Positions 13,073-20,807 of a stretch of DNA of 29,369 bases are shown here, in pieces (the stretch's first letter is position 1; every line of letters begins with the position of its first letter). A program made the position numbers and the translations under genes. Source of the DNA: an uncultured Frankiales bacterium (GTDB lineage Bacteria; Actinomycetota; Actinomycetes; Mycobacteriales; SCTD01); contig CAMLIA010000027.1 of the NCBI GenBank assembly GCA_946479905.1, forward strand, positions 1 to 29,369. The letters run 5' to 3'. The notes beneath the pieces were generated by a model. It was not told the origin of the DNA and did not search any database. It saw only the letters and a program-made list of their open reading frames with translations.

Positions 13073-15121
13073 TCAGCCGTCGACGCCGAGGACCAGGGGG
13101 AGCACCGCCGCCGCTCCGGCGCGTCGCAGCAGCCGAGCGGCCTCGGTGAGCGTCCAGCCGCTGTCGGTGCGGTCGTCCACCAGCAGCACCCGCTGCCCGG
13201 TGAGCTCCCAGGCGGGGGGTACGACGAAGGCGCCGTGCACCGATCGCGCGCGCTGCGCGCTGTTGCTGCCCGCGTGCGCGGGTGACCCGACCAGCTCGAG
13301 CGGGCCCAGCGGGGTGAGCCGGCCGACCTCGGCGAGCCGGGCGGCGAGCGACCCGACGAGCCGGGGCCGGGAGCGGGACGGCAGCGCGGCGACGGCGGTG
13401 GGCCGCTCGTCCCAGTCCCAGGCGGCGAGCACCTGGACCACCGCAGCGACGACGTCGGGCGGCACCTCTGTGTCGGGGGCGCGCAGCAGCTCGCGCAGCC
13501 GGGTGCCCCAGCCCAGGTCGGACAGCCGCCCGAGCGCCCGGCCCGTCTCGGCCTGCTCGTCGGCCGGGATCCGTCCCCTGAGGCCCTCGAGCCCGGTCGG
13601 CCACATCTTGCGCGGCTCGAGGACGACCCCTGGCCGGCCGAGGGCGGCCGAAGCCGCGGCGAGCGTCGCCGGGCTGACGGACGTGTCGAGCGGGCGACCC
13701 AGGCAGGTGTCGCAGCGGCCGCACGGGGCCGCGGCGGGGTCGTCGAGCTGGCGCCGCAGGTACTCCATCCGGCAGCCGGTGGTGGTCACGTAGTCGCGCA
13801 TCGCCTGCTGCTCGGCCCGCCGGTCGGCCTCGACCTGGGCGTACCGCGCGGCGTCGTAGGCCCACGGCTGGCCGGTCGACGTCCACCCGCCCTGGACCCG
13901 CCGGACCGCGCCGTCGACGTCGAGGACCTTGAGCATCGTCTCCAGCCGGGTGCGGCGCAGCTCCACCCGCGGCTCGAGGGCGGCCGTCGAGAGGGTGACC
14001 CCGTCGAGGGCGGCGAGCACCTGCCGGACCTGCTCCTCGGACGGGAAGGCCAGGGAGGCGAAGTACGCCCAGATGGCCTCGTCCTCGCGGCCCGGCAGCA
14101 GCACGACCTCGGCGCGCTCCACCCCGCGACCGGCGCGGCCGACCTGCTGGTAGTAGGCGATCGGGGAGGCCGGCGCTCCGAGGTGGACGACGAAGCCGAG
14201 GTCCGGCTTGTCGAAGCCCATGCCGAGCGCACTGGTCGCCACGAGCACCTTGATGCGGTTCCCGAGCAGGTCCTCCTCGGCCTGCCTCCGCTCGGCGTCG
14301 TCGCTCTTGCCGGAGTAGGCCACCGCCGAGACGCCCTGGGACACGAGGAAGGACGCCACGTCCTCCGTGGCCGCGACGGTCAGGGTGTAGACGATCCCCG
14401 AGCCGGGCGCCTGGCGCAGCCAGTCGGCGAGCCAGGCCAGCCGCTCCCCCGGGTCGGGCAGCACCGCCACCGACAGGTGCAGCGACTCCCGCTCGAGCGG
14501 GCCGCGGAGCACGAGGGTGTCGGCGCCCAGCTGGGTGGCGACGTCAGCGACCACGCGCGCGTTGGCGGTGGCGGTGGTCGCGAGGACCGGGACCCCGGGC
14601 CGCAGGTCCTCCAGCAGGGTGCGGATCCGGCGGTAGTCGGGCCGGAAGTCGTGTCCCCAGTCGCTGATGCAGTGCGCCTCGTCCACGACGACCAGGCCGG
14701 CCGTCTCCGCGAGCCGCGGCAGCACCTCGTCGCGGAAGCCGGGGTTGTTGAGCCGCTCGGGGCTCACCAGCAGCACGTCGACGTTGCCGGCGCGGATCTC
14801 GTCGTACACCTCCTGCCACTGGTCGACGTTGCTCGAGTTGACGGTGGTGGCCCGGATGCCGGCCCGCTCGGCGGCCGCGACCTGGTTGCGCATCAGGGCC
14901 AGCAGCGGGCTGACGATGACCGTCGGGCCGGCGCCCTGCTCCCGCAGCAGCGCGGTGGCCACGAAGTAGACCGCTGACTTCCCCCAGCCGGTGCGCTGCA
15001 CGACGAGGGCGCGCCGGTGCTCCTCGACGAGCGCGCTGATGGCGGTCCACTGGTCGTCGCGGAGCCGGGCGCCCTCCCCGGCCAGCGCGCGCAGGACCTC
15101 CTCGGCGCGGTCCCTAAGCAG
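13073..15121 (-). CDS. RecQ-type DNA helicase with C-terminal phosphoribosyltransferase-like domain; start probably CTG
   Basis: Superfamily 2 RecQ-like 3'-5' helicase, 682 aa from CTG 15121. Order: Q-motif RLRDDQWTAI (about 19-28), Walker A RTGWGKS (about 43-49), SPLLALM, DEAHCISDWGHDFR, TATAN, then GRAGRG (motif VI), a zinc-type cysteine set (GCRMEYLRRQ ... CGRCDTC) and, at the very end, VLLVDDRTDSGWT, like the PRPP loop of ComF-type phosphoribosyltransferases. The only conventional start that keeps Walker A is GTG 15001, but it removes the conserved Q-motif although the frame stays open and coding-like upstream. In that frame no ATG, GTG or TTG occurs before a stop, leaving CTG 15121, which overlaps the HTH gene's end. 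Confidence 0.85.
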   Translation of the reverse strand: MLRDRAEEVLRALAGEGARLRDDQWTAISALVEEHRRALVVQRTGWGKSAVYFVATALLREQGAGPTVIVSPLLALMRNQVAAAERAGIRATTVNSSNVDQWQEVYDEIRAGNVDVLLVSPERLNNPGFRDEVLPRLAETAGLVVVDEAHCISDWGHDFRPDYRRIRTLLEDLRPGVPVLATTATANARVVADVATQLGADTLVLRGPLERESLHLSVAVLPDPGERLAWLADWLRQAPGSGIVYTLTVAATEDVASFLVSQGVSAVAYSGKSDDAERRQAEEDLLGNRIKVLVATSALGMGFDKPDLGFVVHLGAPASPIAYYQQVGRAGRGVERAEVVLLPGREDEAIWAYFASLAFPSEEQVRQVLAALDGVTLSTAALEPRVELRRTRLETMLKVLDVDGAVRRVQGGWTSTGQPWAYDAARYAQVEADRRAEQQAMRDYVTTTGCRMEYLRRQLDDPAAAPCGRCDTCLGRPLDTSVSPATLAAASAALGRPGVVLEPRKMWPTGLEGLRGRIPADEQAETGRALGRLSDLGWGTRLRELLRAPDTEVPPDVVAAVVQVLAAWDWDERPTAVAALPSRSRPRLVGSLAARLAEVGRLTPLGPLELVGSPAHAGSNSAQRARSVHGAFVVPPAWELTGQRVLLVDDRTDSGWTLTEAARLLRRAGAAAVLPLVLGVDG

Positions 15122-15383
15122 GGAGGTCGTCCAGGTCCTGCAGGTCGGGGTCCGCCCAGCGGCGGGCGCGCTGCTCCTGGACCATCTGCTGGCGCAGGTC
15201 GAAGCGCTCGGTCCGGTGCTGCTCGATGTCCGCGACCCGGATCCGCCGGCGCCGGCCGTCCGGGCCGAGGTGGCTCGGCAGCTGACCGGACTCGAGCAGC
15301 CGGATCACCGCGGTGGGCGACATGCCCAGCTCGACGGCGGCCTGCTCGATGGACAGGTCCGGCCCGTGGTCCTTCTCGGTCAC
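15114..15383 (-). CDS. Excisionase/MerR-type helix-turn-helix DNA-binding protein
   Basis: An 89-aa protein. Residues 10-57 form a winged HTH of the excisionase family (LSIEQAAVELGMSPTAVIRL, then ESGQLPSHLG and RRRIRVADIEQHR, the wing typical of this group). The C-terminal third is a charged helix (DLRQQMVQEQRARRW) ending in DLQDLDDLPA. In actinobacteria such stand-alone proteins usually are chromosomal regulators, and no integrase is nearby. GTG 15383 follows GATGAT by 6 nt (leaderless-like). The stop TAG lies inside the probable start region of the RecQ gene, so the two may be translationally linked. Confidence 0.75.
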   Translation of the reverse strand: MTEKDHGPDLSIEQAAVELGMSPTAVIRLLESGQLPSHLGPDGRRRRIRVADIEQHRTERFDLRQQMVQEQRARRWADPDLQDLDDLPA

Positions 15384-15390
15384 GCCCCCA

Positions 15391-15741
15391 TCATCCCACG
15401 GGGACCAGGCAGAAGGGGTTGCCCTCCGGATCCGCGAGCACCGCCCAGGTGACACCGAAGTCGGTCACCTTGCGCACCAGGGTCGCGCCGAGCTCGAGGG
15501 CGCGGGCGGTGTCGGCCGCGAGGTCGTGCGTCTCCAGGTCGAGGTGCGCGCGGGAGCGGCCCTCGGTGAGCTGCTCGACCTGCTGGAAGACCAGCCGGGG
15601 CTGACCGGGCTCGTGCGGGTGCAGGCCGAGGTACTGGCCGAACTCGCCGCGGACGGTCACGCCGAGCAGCGCGCACCAGAAGGCCGCGAGCGCGTGCTTG
15701 TCCCGGCAGTCGATCGTCACGGCCTCGAGACGTGGGCTCAC
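15391..15741 (-). CDS. VOC (glyoxalase-fold) family protein
   Basis: A 116-aa glyoxalase/bleomycin-resistance-like protein with both beta-alpha-beta-beta-beta repeats: EAVTIDCRDKHALAAFW at the N-terminus with HEPGQPRLVFQQV, then RAHLDLET and the typical ending WAVLADPEGNPFCLV. Members bind a metal and act as small-molecule dioxygenases, isomerases or binding proteins; no substrate can be read here. GTG 15741 follows TACGCT at 7 nt. Its promoter overlaps the divergent tmsA-like promoter, which may mean shared control. The stop TGA overlaps the -10-like GATGAT of the HTH gene. Confidence 0.8.
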   Translation of the reverse strand: MSPRLEAVTIDCRDKHALAAFWCALLGVTVRGEFGQYLGLHPHEPGQPRLVFQQVEQLTEGRSRAHLDLETHDLAADTARALELGATLVRKVTDFGVTWAVLADPEGNPFCLVPVG

Positions 15742-15765
15742 ACCCCGCAGCGTAGGGTCCGGGCC
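15742..15765. promoter_or_regulatory. 24-bp bidirectional promoter with overlapping -10 boxes
   Basis: Plus: TAGGGT (15753-15758), 7 nt, GTG 15766. Minus: TACGCT (15754 to 15749), 7 nt, GTG 15741. The hexamers share the self-complementary TA at 15753-15754. Both mRNAs would be leaderless. The gap contains no room for -35 elements outside the neighbouring coding regions. Confidence 0.6.
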
Positions 15766-17094
15766 GTGGACTACGCCGCGGCGGTGGACGACCTGCGCCG
15801 GCAGCTGGCAGCGCTGCCTGCCGACGCGCCGGTGCGGCTCGGGAAGAGGACGTCGAACCTGTTCCGTCCCCGCGCGCAGGTGACCCAGCGGCTGGACGTG
15901 TCCGCGTTCAGCGGGGTGCTGAGCGTCGAGGACGGCTTCGCCGAGGTGCTCGGCATGACGACCTACGAGGACCTCGTCGACGCCACGCTGCCGACCGGCC
16001 AGATGCCGCTGGTGGTGCCACAGCTGAAGACCATCACCCTGGGTGGCGCCGTGACCGGGCTGGGCATCGAGAGCTCCAGCTTCCGCAACGGCGTGCCGCA
16101 CGAGTCGGTCGTCGAGATGGACGTCCTGACCGGGGCCGGCGACGTCGTGACCTGCTCCCGGACGCAGAACTCCGACCTGTTCTTCGGCTTCGCGAACTCC
16201 TACGGCACGCTCGGCTACGCCCTGCGGCTGCGGATCGAGCTCGAGCCGGTGAAGCGCTACGTGCACCTGACGCACGTCCGCTGCGGCTCGGTCGCCGAGG
16301 CCGTCGAGGTGATGCGCGAGCACTGCGAGGCGGGGACCACCGACTTCTGCGACGGCACCTGGTTCTCGCCCGACGAGGTCTACGTGACGCTCGCCCGCTG
16401 GGCGGACCGGGCGCCGCTGCTCAGCGACTACACCGGCATGGCGATCTACTACCGCTCCATCCAGGAGCGCTCCGAGGACTGGCTGACCGTCCGGGACTAC
16501 CTGTGGCGCTGGGACACCGACTGGTTCTGGTGCAGTCGCGCCTTCGGCGTGCAGAACCCTGCGGTACGACGGTGGCTGCCCCGCCGGTACCTCCGCTCCG
16601 ACGTGTGGTGGAAGCTCGTCGCGTTCGAGCGCAAGCACCGCTGGAAGGCCCGCTGGGACCGCCGGCGCGGGCTGCCCGACCGCGAGGACGTCATCCAGGA
16701 CGTCGAGGTGCCGATCGACCGGCTCGCGGAGTTCATGGACTTCTTCGCGCGCGAGATCCCCATCGAGCCGGTGTGGTTCTGCCCGCTGAAGCAGCGCTCG
16801 CCCGACGAGGTGTGGGAGCTCTACCGCTTCGACCCGCAGGTGCTCTACGTCAACGTCGGCTTCTGGTCGAGCGTGGCGCTGGAGCCGGGGGAGGACCCCA
16901 CCACGCACAACCGGCGGATCGAGCAGGTCGTGGACGAGCTCGGGGGTCGCAAGTCCCTGTACAGCACGTCGTTCTACGACCACGATCACTTCTGGGAGCT
17001 GTACAACGGGCCCGTCTACCAGGTGCTGAAGAAGCGCTGGGACCCGGACGGCCGGCTGCTCGACCTGTACGCGAAGACCGTTCTGGGAAGCTGA
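15766..17094 (+). CDS. tmsA: FAD-binding oxidoreductase, tuberculostearic-acid (10-methyl fatty acid) pathway type
   Basis: A 442-aa flavoprotein with a PCMH-type FAD domain: VDATLPTGQMPLVVPQLKTI, then the flavin-contacting GGAVTGLGIESSSFRNG and NSYGTLGYALRL. The C-terminal part (ELYRFDPQVLYVNVGFW, KKRWDP) matches the DHCR24/BfaA-like group. In 10-methylstearate synthesis the partner methylates the oleoyl chain to a 10-methylene product and this enzyme reduces it. The adjacent methyltransferase gene 13 nt downstream makes that role likely. GTG 15766 is leaderless behind TAGGGT. The third gene tmsC known from some operons is not seen here. Confidence 0.82.
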   Translation: MDYAAAVDDLRRQLAALPADAPVRLGKRTSNLFRPRAQVTQRLDVSAFSGVLSVEDGFAEVLGMTTYEDLVDATLPTGQMPLVVPQLKTITLGGAVTGLGIESSSFRNGVPHESVVEMDVLTGAGDVVTCSRTQNSDLFFGFANSYGTLGYALRLRIELEPVKRYVHLTHVRCGSVAEAVEVMREHCEAGTTDFCDGTWFSPDEVYVTLARWADRAPLLSDYTGMAIYYRSIQERSEDWLTVRDYLWRWDTDWFWCSRAFGVQNPAVRRWLPRRYLRSDVWWKLVAFERKHRWKARWDRRRGLPDREDVIQDVEVPIDRLAEFMDFFAREIPIEPVWFCPLKQRSPDEVWELYRFDPQVLYVNVGFWSSVALEPGEDPTTHNRRIEQVVDELGGRKSLYSTSFYDHDHFWELYNGPVYQVLKKRWDPDGRLLDLYAKTVLGS

Positions 17095-17107
17095 AGGAGA
17101 GATCGAC

Positions 17108-18349
17108 ATGAAGGTCGCCGACGCCCTCGTCGCCGTCCTGCCCGGCCGGCCACGGGTGGAGGCCTACGACGGCTCCGCCGCAGGTCCCGACGACGCCGAG
17201 GTCGTCATCAAGGTCCAGGCGCCGCAGGCGATCTCGCACCTGGTGACCGCACCGGGCGAGCTCGGGATGGCGCGCGCCTACATCAGCGGCGCGATCGACG
17301 TCGAGGCCCCCGACCACTACACGCTGCTGCGGGCCATGACCCGCACGAAGATGGGCGACCTGACCTGGGCGGAGCGGCTGCAGGTGCTCAAGTCCCTCGG
17401 GCGGGAGGCGCTGCACTGGGTGGAGCCGCCGCCGCAGGAGGTCGGGGCCAAGCGCTACCTGTCCGGTCTGCGGGCGCACTCCAAGGGCCGGGACGCCGCG
17501 GCGATCGCGCACCACTACGACGTCTCGAACACCTTCTACGAGTGGGTCCTCGGCCCGTCGATGGCCTACACCTGCGCGGTGTTCCCGTCGGCGACGGCGA
17601 CCCTCGAGGAGGCGCAGTACGCGAAGTTCGACCTGGTCTGCCAGAAGCTCGCGCTGAAGCCCGGCATGCGGCTGCTCGACGTCGGCTGCGGCTGGGGCGG
17701 GATGGCGATGCACGCGGCCGAGCACTACGGCGTCTCCGTCGTGGCCGCCACGCTCAGCCGGCAGCAGGCCGAGTGGGGGCGCAAGGCCGCGGCCGAGCGG
17801 GGGCTGACCGACCTCGTCGACATCCGCTTCAGCGACTACCGCGACGTGCTCGACACCGGTTTCGACGCGATCAGCTCCATCGGGCTCACCGAGCACATCG
17901 GGATCCACCAGCTGTCGTCGTACGCCTCGTTCCTCGCCGCCAAGCTGAAGCCGCAGGGCCGGCTGCTCAACCACTGCATCACCCGCAACGACGACCACTC
18001 GGCGCCGATCGCGAAGCGCGGCTTCATCCCGCGCTACGTGTTCCCGGACGGGGAGCTGCCCGGCGTGGGCCGCATCGTCGGCGAGCTGCAGCGGGCCGGG
18101 CTGGAGATCCGGCACGAGGAGAACCTCCGCGAGCACTACGCGCTGACGCTGCAGGCGTGGTGCGACAACCTCGACGCGCACTGGGACGAGGCCGTCCAAG
18201 AGGTCGGGCTGGGGACCGCGCGCGTGTGGGCGCTCTACCTCGCCGGCTCGCGGATCGGCTTCGAGATCAACCAGATCCAGCTCCACCAGGTGCTGGCGGT
18301 GAAGACCGTCGACGGTGTCTCCGGCTTCCCGCTGCGCCCCACCTACTGA
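17108..18349 (+). CDS. tmsB: Cyclopropane/10-methyl fatty-acid methyltransferase family
   Basis: A 413-aa SAM-dependent methyltransferase of the cyclopropane-fatty-acyl-phospholipid synthase family. Visible motifs: HHYDVSNTFYEWVLG, AYTCAVF, the SAM site LLDVGCGWGG, SIGLTEHIG, and the C-terminal LAGSRIGFEIN. The N-terminal 110 residues are the family's lipid-contacting domain. Paired with the flavoprotein upstream it should transfer a methyl group to unsaturated phospholipid chains, giving the branched 10-methyl lipids of actinomycetes. ATG 17108 has GAAGGAGAG 6 nt upstream. Stop TGA and the facing gene's stop form the palindrome TGATCA. Confidence 0.87.
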   Translation: MKVADALVAVLPGRPRVEAYDGSAAGPDDAEVVIKVQAPQAISHLVTAPGELGMARAYISGAIDVEAPDHYTLLRAMTRTKMGDLTWAERLQVLKSLGREALHWVEPPPQEVGAKRYLSGLRAHSKGRDAAAIAHHYDVSNTFYEWVLGPSMAYTCAVFPSATATLEEAQYAKFDLVCQKLALKPGMRLLDVGCGWGGMAMHAAEHYGVSVVAATLSRQQAEWGRKAAAERGLTDLVDIRFSDYRDVLDTGFDAISSIGLTEHIGIHQLSSYASFLAAKLKPQGRLLNHCITRNDDHSAPIAKRGFIPRYVFPDGELPGVGRIVGELQRAGLEIRHEENLREHYALTLQAWCDNLDAHWDEAVQEVGLGTARVWALYLAGSRIGFEINQIQLHQVLAVKTVDGVSGFPLRPTY

Positions 18350-19468
18350 TCAGGGCTGGTAGGGCGTGGGCATCCGGTTCTGAGGCCGGATGGGCGCGAC
18401 GGTGCGGTCGCCGCTGGAGCGCGGCCCGGTCCACGGACCCGGGACGGCGTCGAGCCGGTCCATGAGGGCGTAGGCGACGGTCTCGTAGTTGACCCGCCAG
18501 CCGCGGAAGTCGGGCCAGGCCTGCTCGGGGGACCGCTCGGTGCGGAACGTCGTGGAGGTGATCCGCGCGACGCCCTCGAGGTACTCCTCGTAGGACAGCT
18601 GCAGGTCGCTGTCGGGGTGCGGGTCGTGGTCGACGTCGATGCCGGCCGTCTCGGCGATCGACCGGAGCGCCAGGAAGCCCATCCGCAGGCACAGCCGGGC
18701 CTGGACGGCGGGGGCCTGGCGGGGGGCCAGGGCCATCCAGAGGGCGGCGCTGTCGAGGACGGCGACCAGCGCGACCAGCCACGAGCCGAGCTGGGCAGGC
18801 GACCGGAAGCGGGTCAGGACGGGGTAGTTGGTGTGCGACTCCGACAGGTCGGCGGCCCACCGCTCCCAGGACAGGTAGAACTCGTCCATGACGGCGCCGT
18901 CCTCCTCGGGCCCGAACCCGAACCGGGTGCGGGCCAGGATCTCGGGACCCCATGCGGGCGTCCCGGCCCGCGAGGACAGCAGCGTCACCTCGGTCTCACG
19001 GCGGTTGAAGGCGGCGTACAGGGTGGGCAGGTAGCCGATCTGGAGGGCCACGACGACCAGGCCACTGGCCGCCGCGAGGTAGTCGATGACGGTCAGGGGC
19101 ACGCCGTCCGGCCCGGCGTAGCCGAGGGTGAACAGCGACGACCCCGCCTGCGCGAACGCCTGCCGCACCGAGACGCCGTGGAAGGGCATGAGCAGCAGGC
19201 CGAAGCCGAGGAACAGCAGCATGAGCCAGATCGCGAGCTGGCACAGGATCGTCGTGGCCGCCTGCGACGCGAGTCGCTCGTCCCGCGTCGCGTAGTCGCC
19301 GGCCCGCCTCGTGGCGAGCTTGTAGAGCCGGTCCACGACGCGGTCGACGGCCAGCGTGACCCGGTCGCGGCGACGCCGCGGCACGACCAGGGTGCGGATC
19401 ACCGAGCCCCAGGTCAGCAGCACCAGCAGGGCGCCGAGGACCGCCCCGACGACCTTCAGTTCGCCCAC
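18350..19468 (-). CDS. Membrane protein with ion-channel-like pore segment
   Basis: A 372-aa protein. Hydrophobic helices lie near residues 5-25, 75-97 and 128-152. Between the last two is QAGSSLFTLGYAGPDG, which resembles a K+-channel pore loop and selectivity filter (T-x-G-Y) flanked by two helices. A fourth hydrophobic stretch follows near 225-250, and the rest is a cytoplasmic, acidic/aromatic domain. The filter is imperfect (TLGYAG rather than TVGYGD), so ion selectivity is open. The GTG start lies inside the L,D-transpeptidase gene (13-nt overlap), so they are coupled. I do not recognise a named family. Confidence 0.55.
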   Translation of the reverse strand: MGELKVVGAVLGALLVLLTWGSVIRTLVVPRRRRDRVTLAVDRVVDRLYKLATRRAGDYATRDERLASQAATTILCQLAIWLMLLFLGFGLLLMPFHGVSVRQAFAQAGSSLFTLGYAGPDGVPLTVIDYLAAASGLVVVALQIGYLPTLYAAFNRRETEVTLLSSRAGTPAWGPEILARTRFGFGPEEDGAVMDEFYLSWERWAADLSESHTNYPVLTRFRSPAQLGSWLVALVAVLDSAALWMALAPRQAPAVQARLCLRMGFLALRSIAETAGIDVDHDPHPDSDLQLSYEEYLEGVARITSTTFRTERSPEQAWPDFRGWRVNYETVAYALMDRLDAVPGPWTGPRSSGDRTVAPIRPQNRMPTPYQP

Positions 19469-20610
19469 GCGCTGAAGGGGATGTTCCAGTCCGACATGCC
19501 GGGGTCGGACAGCTTCGGGCCGACGGACGCGTGCACGACGTTCACGATGTCACCCCGACGCACCAGGTCGAAGAACCACGCCGCGTCGGCCGGTGAGATG
19601 TTCACGCACCCGTGGCTGACGTTGCGGACGCCCTGGTCGCGGACGCTCCAGTCGGCGGAGTGCACGAAGGCGCCGCCGTAGGAGATGCGGACGCTGTTCG
19701 GCACCTTCTCGTAGTAGCCGTCAGGGCCGTTGCGCGGGATCCCCACGGTGCTCGAGTCCATGATCTTCAGCTTGGTCTTCTCCAGGACGAGGTGGACGCC
19801 GCCCTTGGTCGGGTACTTGTCGCGACCGGTGCTCACCTTGACGACGCGGAGCACCTTGCCGTCCTTCGTCACGGTCATCACGTGCTTCGTGACGTCGACG
19901 GTGCTGACGACGGCGGCGCCGATGGAGTACGACGTGTCGCGGACGCCCTGGCCCCAGGTGCCGTCCGACAGGTGCAGCCGCGTGAAGTCGACGTGCGCCG
20001 TCACCTTCGAGCCGGCAGCCCAGTACGTCGGCCCGCGGTAGTGCAGCTCGGTCGGGCTCATCCACCGCCACGCCCCGGCGACCGGAGGTGACGCGGTCAC
20101 CGACAGCCGGTCCACCACGGCCTTGCGGTCCGCAGCCCCCTGCACGGCGCGGTTGAGGGTCACGATGACCGGCAGCCCGACGCCGACGACCTTGCCGTCA
20201 CCGGGGGAGAGCACAGCCTTCAGCACGTGCGCCGGAGGCGTCGTCCGCGGACGCAGCTGCAGCTCGTGGCTGCGCCCGGCTGCGTCGAGGACGGTCGCCC
20301 GCACGGTGTAGGTGGACGACGGCAGCAGCGTCTCCACGGACACCCAGGCGCCGTCCTGCAGGGCGCCGGTCACCGCCTGCCCGTCCGGGCCCGTGGCGGC
20401 GACCGACCGCAGCGTCCCGTCCGTCACCGACACCGCCAGCGGCCGGTCCCACGGCACCACGGTCGGCAGCACCAGGGTCGGCCGGGCGACCGCGGCGGCG
20501 GGCGTCACGGGGGCGGAGTCGTGCCGCAGGGCGTACCCGACCCCGCCGCCGAAGGCCAGGCCGGCGACGAGCAGGCCGGCGACGACGGTGGTTCGCTTCG
20601 CGGAGAGCAC
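19456..20610 (-). CDS. L,D-transpeptidase with Ig-like domains
   Basis: A 384-aa cell-wall enzyme that makes 3-3 cross-links in peptidoglycan outside the membrane. After an N-terminal hydrophobic segment (about residues 7-28) come two Ig-like regions (about 45-115 and 120-225, with LSPGDGKVVGVGLPV and the WMSPTELHYRG family signature) and the YkuD catalytic domain ending in HSADWSV and SHGCVN with the nucleophile Cys. The frame extends to GTG 20688, but third-position GC there drops to about 73%, so GTG 20610 is preferred, which also puts the hydrophobic segment at the N-terminus. No SD is evident for either. Co-transcribed with the overlapping membrane-protein gene. Confidence 0.87.
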   Translation of the reverse strand: MLSAKRTTVVAGLLVAGLAFGGGVGYALRHDSAPVTPAAAVARPTLVLPTVVPWDRPLAVSVTDGTLRSVAATGPDGQAVTGALQDGAWVSVETLLPSSTYTVRATVLDAAGRSHELQLRPRTTPPAHVLKAVLSPGDGKVVGVGLPVIVTLNRAVQGAADRKAVVDRLSVTASPPVAGAWRWMSPTELHYRGPTYWAAGSKVTAHVDFTRLHLSDGTWGQGVRDTSYSIGAAVVSTVDVTKHVMTVTKDGKVLRVVKVSTGRDKYPTKGGVHLVLEKTKLKIMDSSTVGIPRNGPDGYYEKVPNSVRISYGGAFVHSADWSVRDQGVRNVSHGCVNISPADAAWFFDLVRRGDIVNVVHASVGPKLSDPGMSDWNIPFSAWAN

Positions 20611-20807
20611 GGGGTCGGTTCGTCCATCGCTCGGGGGAGGGGAGCGTCCATTCTCGCCCACGACAGGGCCGTCCGGCAGCCCGTTCACCCGCGGAGGACT
20701 GTCCCGGACGTGACGAACCGCTCACCGCGGGAGGGGTCGCCGGAGCACGCCGGCGCCCGGATGCGCGAGGATGGTCCGGAACAGCCACGCACCGGGGAGC
20801 GCAGCGC

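Noticed and set aside
15114..15383. Excisionase-type protein as sign of an integrated element
   Set aside because: There is no integrase, attachment-site repeat or compositional change nearby. Stand-alone proteins of this type are common chromosomal genes in actinobacteria.
15391..17109. Very long open frames antisense to real genes (for example opposite the flavoprotein and methyltransferase genes)
   Set aside because: These are expected in DNA with G/C at nearly every third position. They lack domain motifs, and the opposite-strand genes have clear catalytic signatures.
20611..20688. Upstream GTG 20688 for the L,D-transpeptidase
   Set aside because: Third-position GC is only about 73% in these 26 codons and no SD is present. 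GTG 20610 places the hydrophobic segment at the N-terminus.
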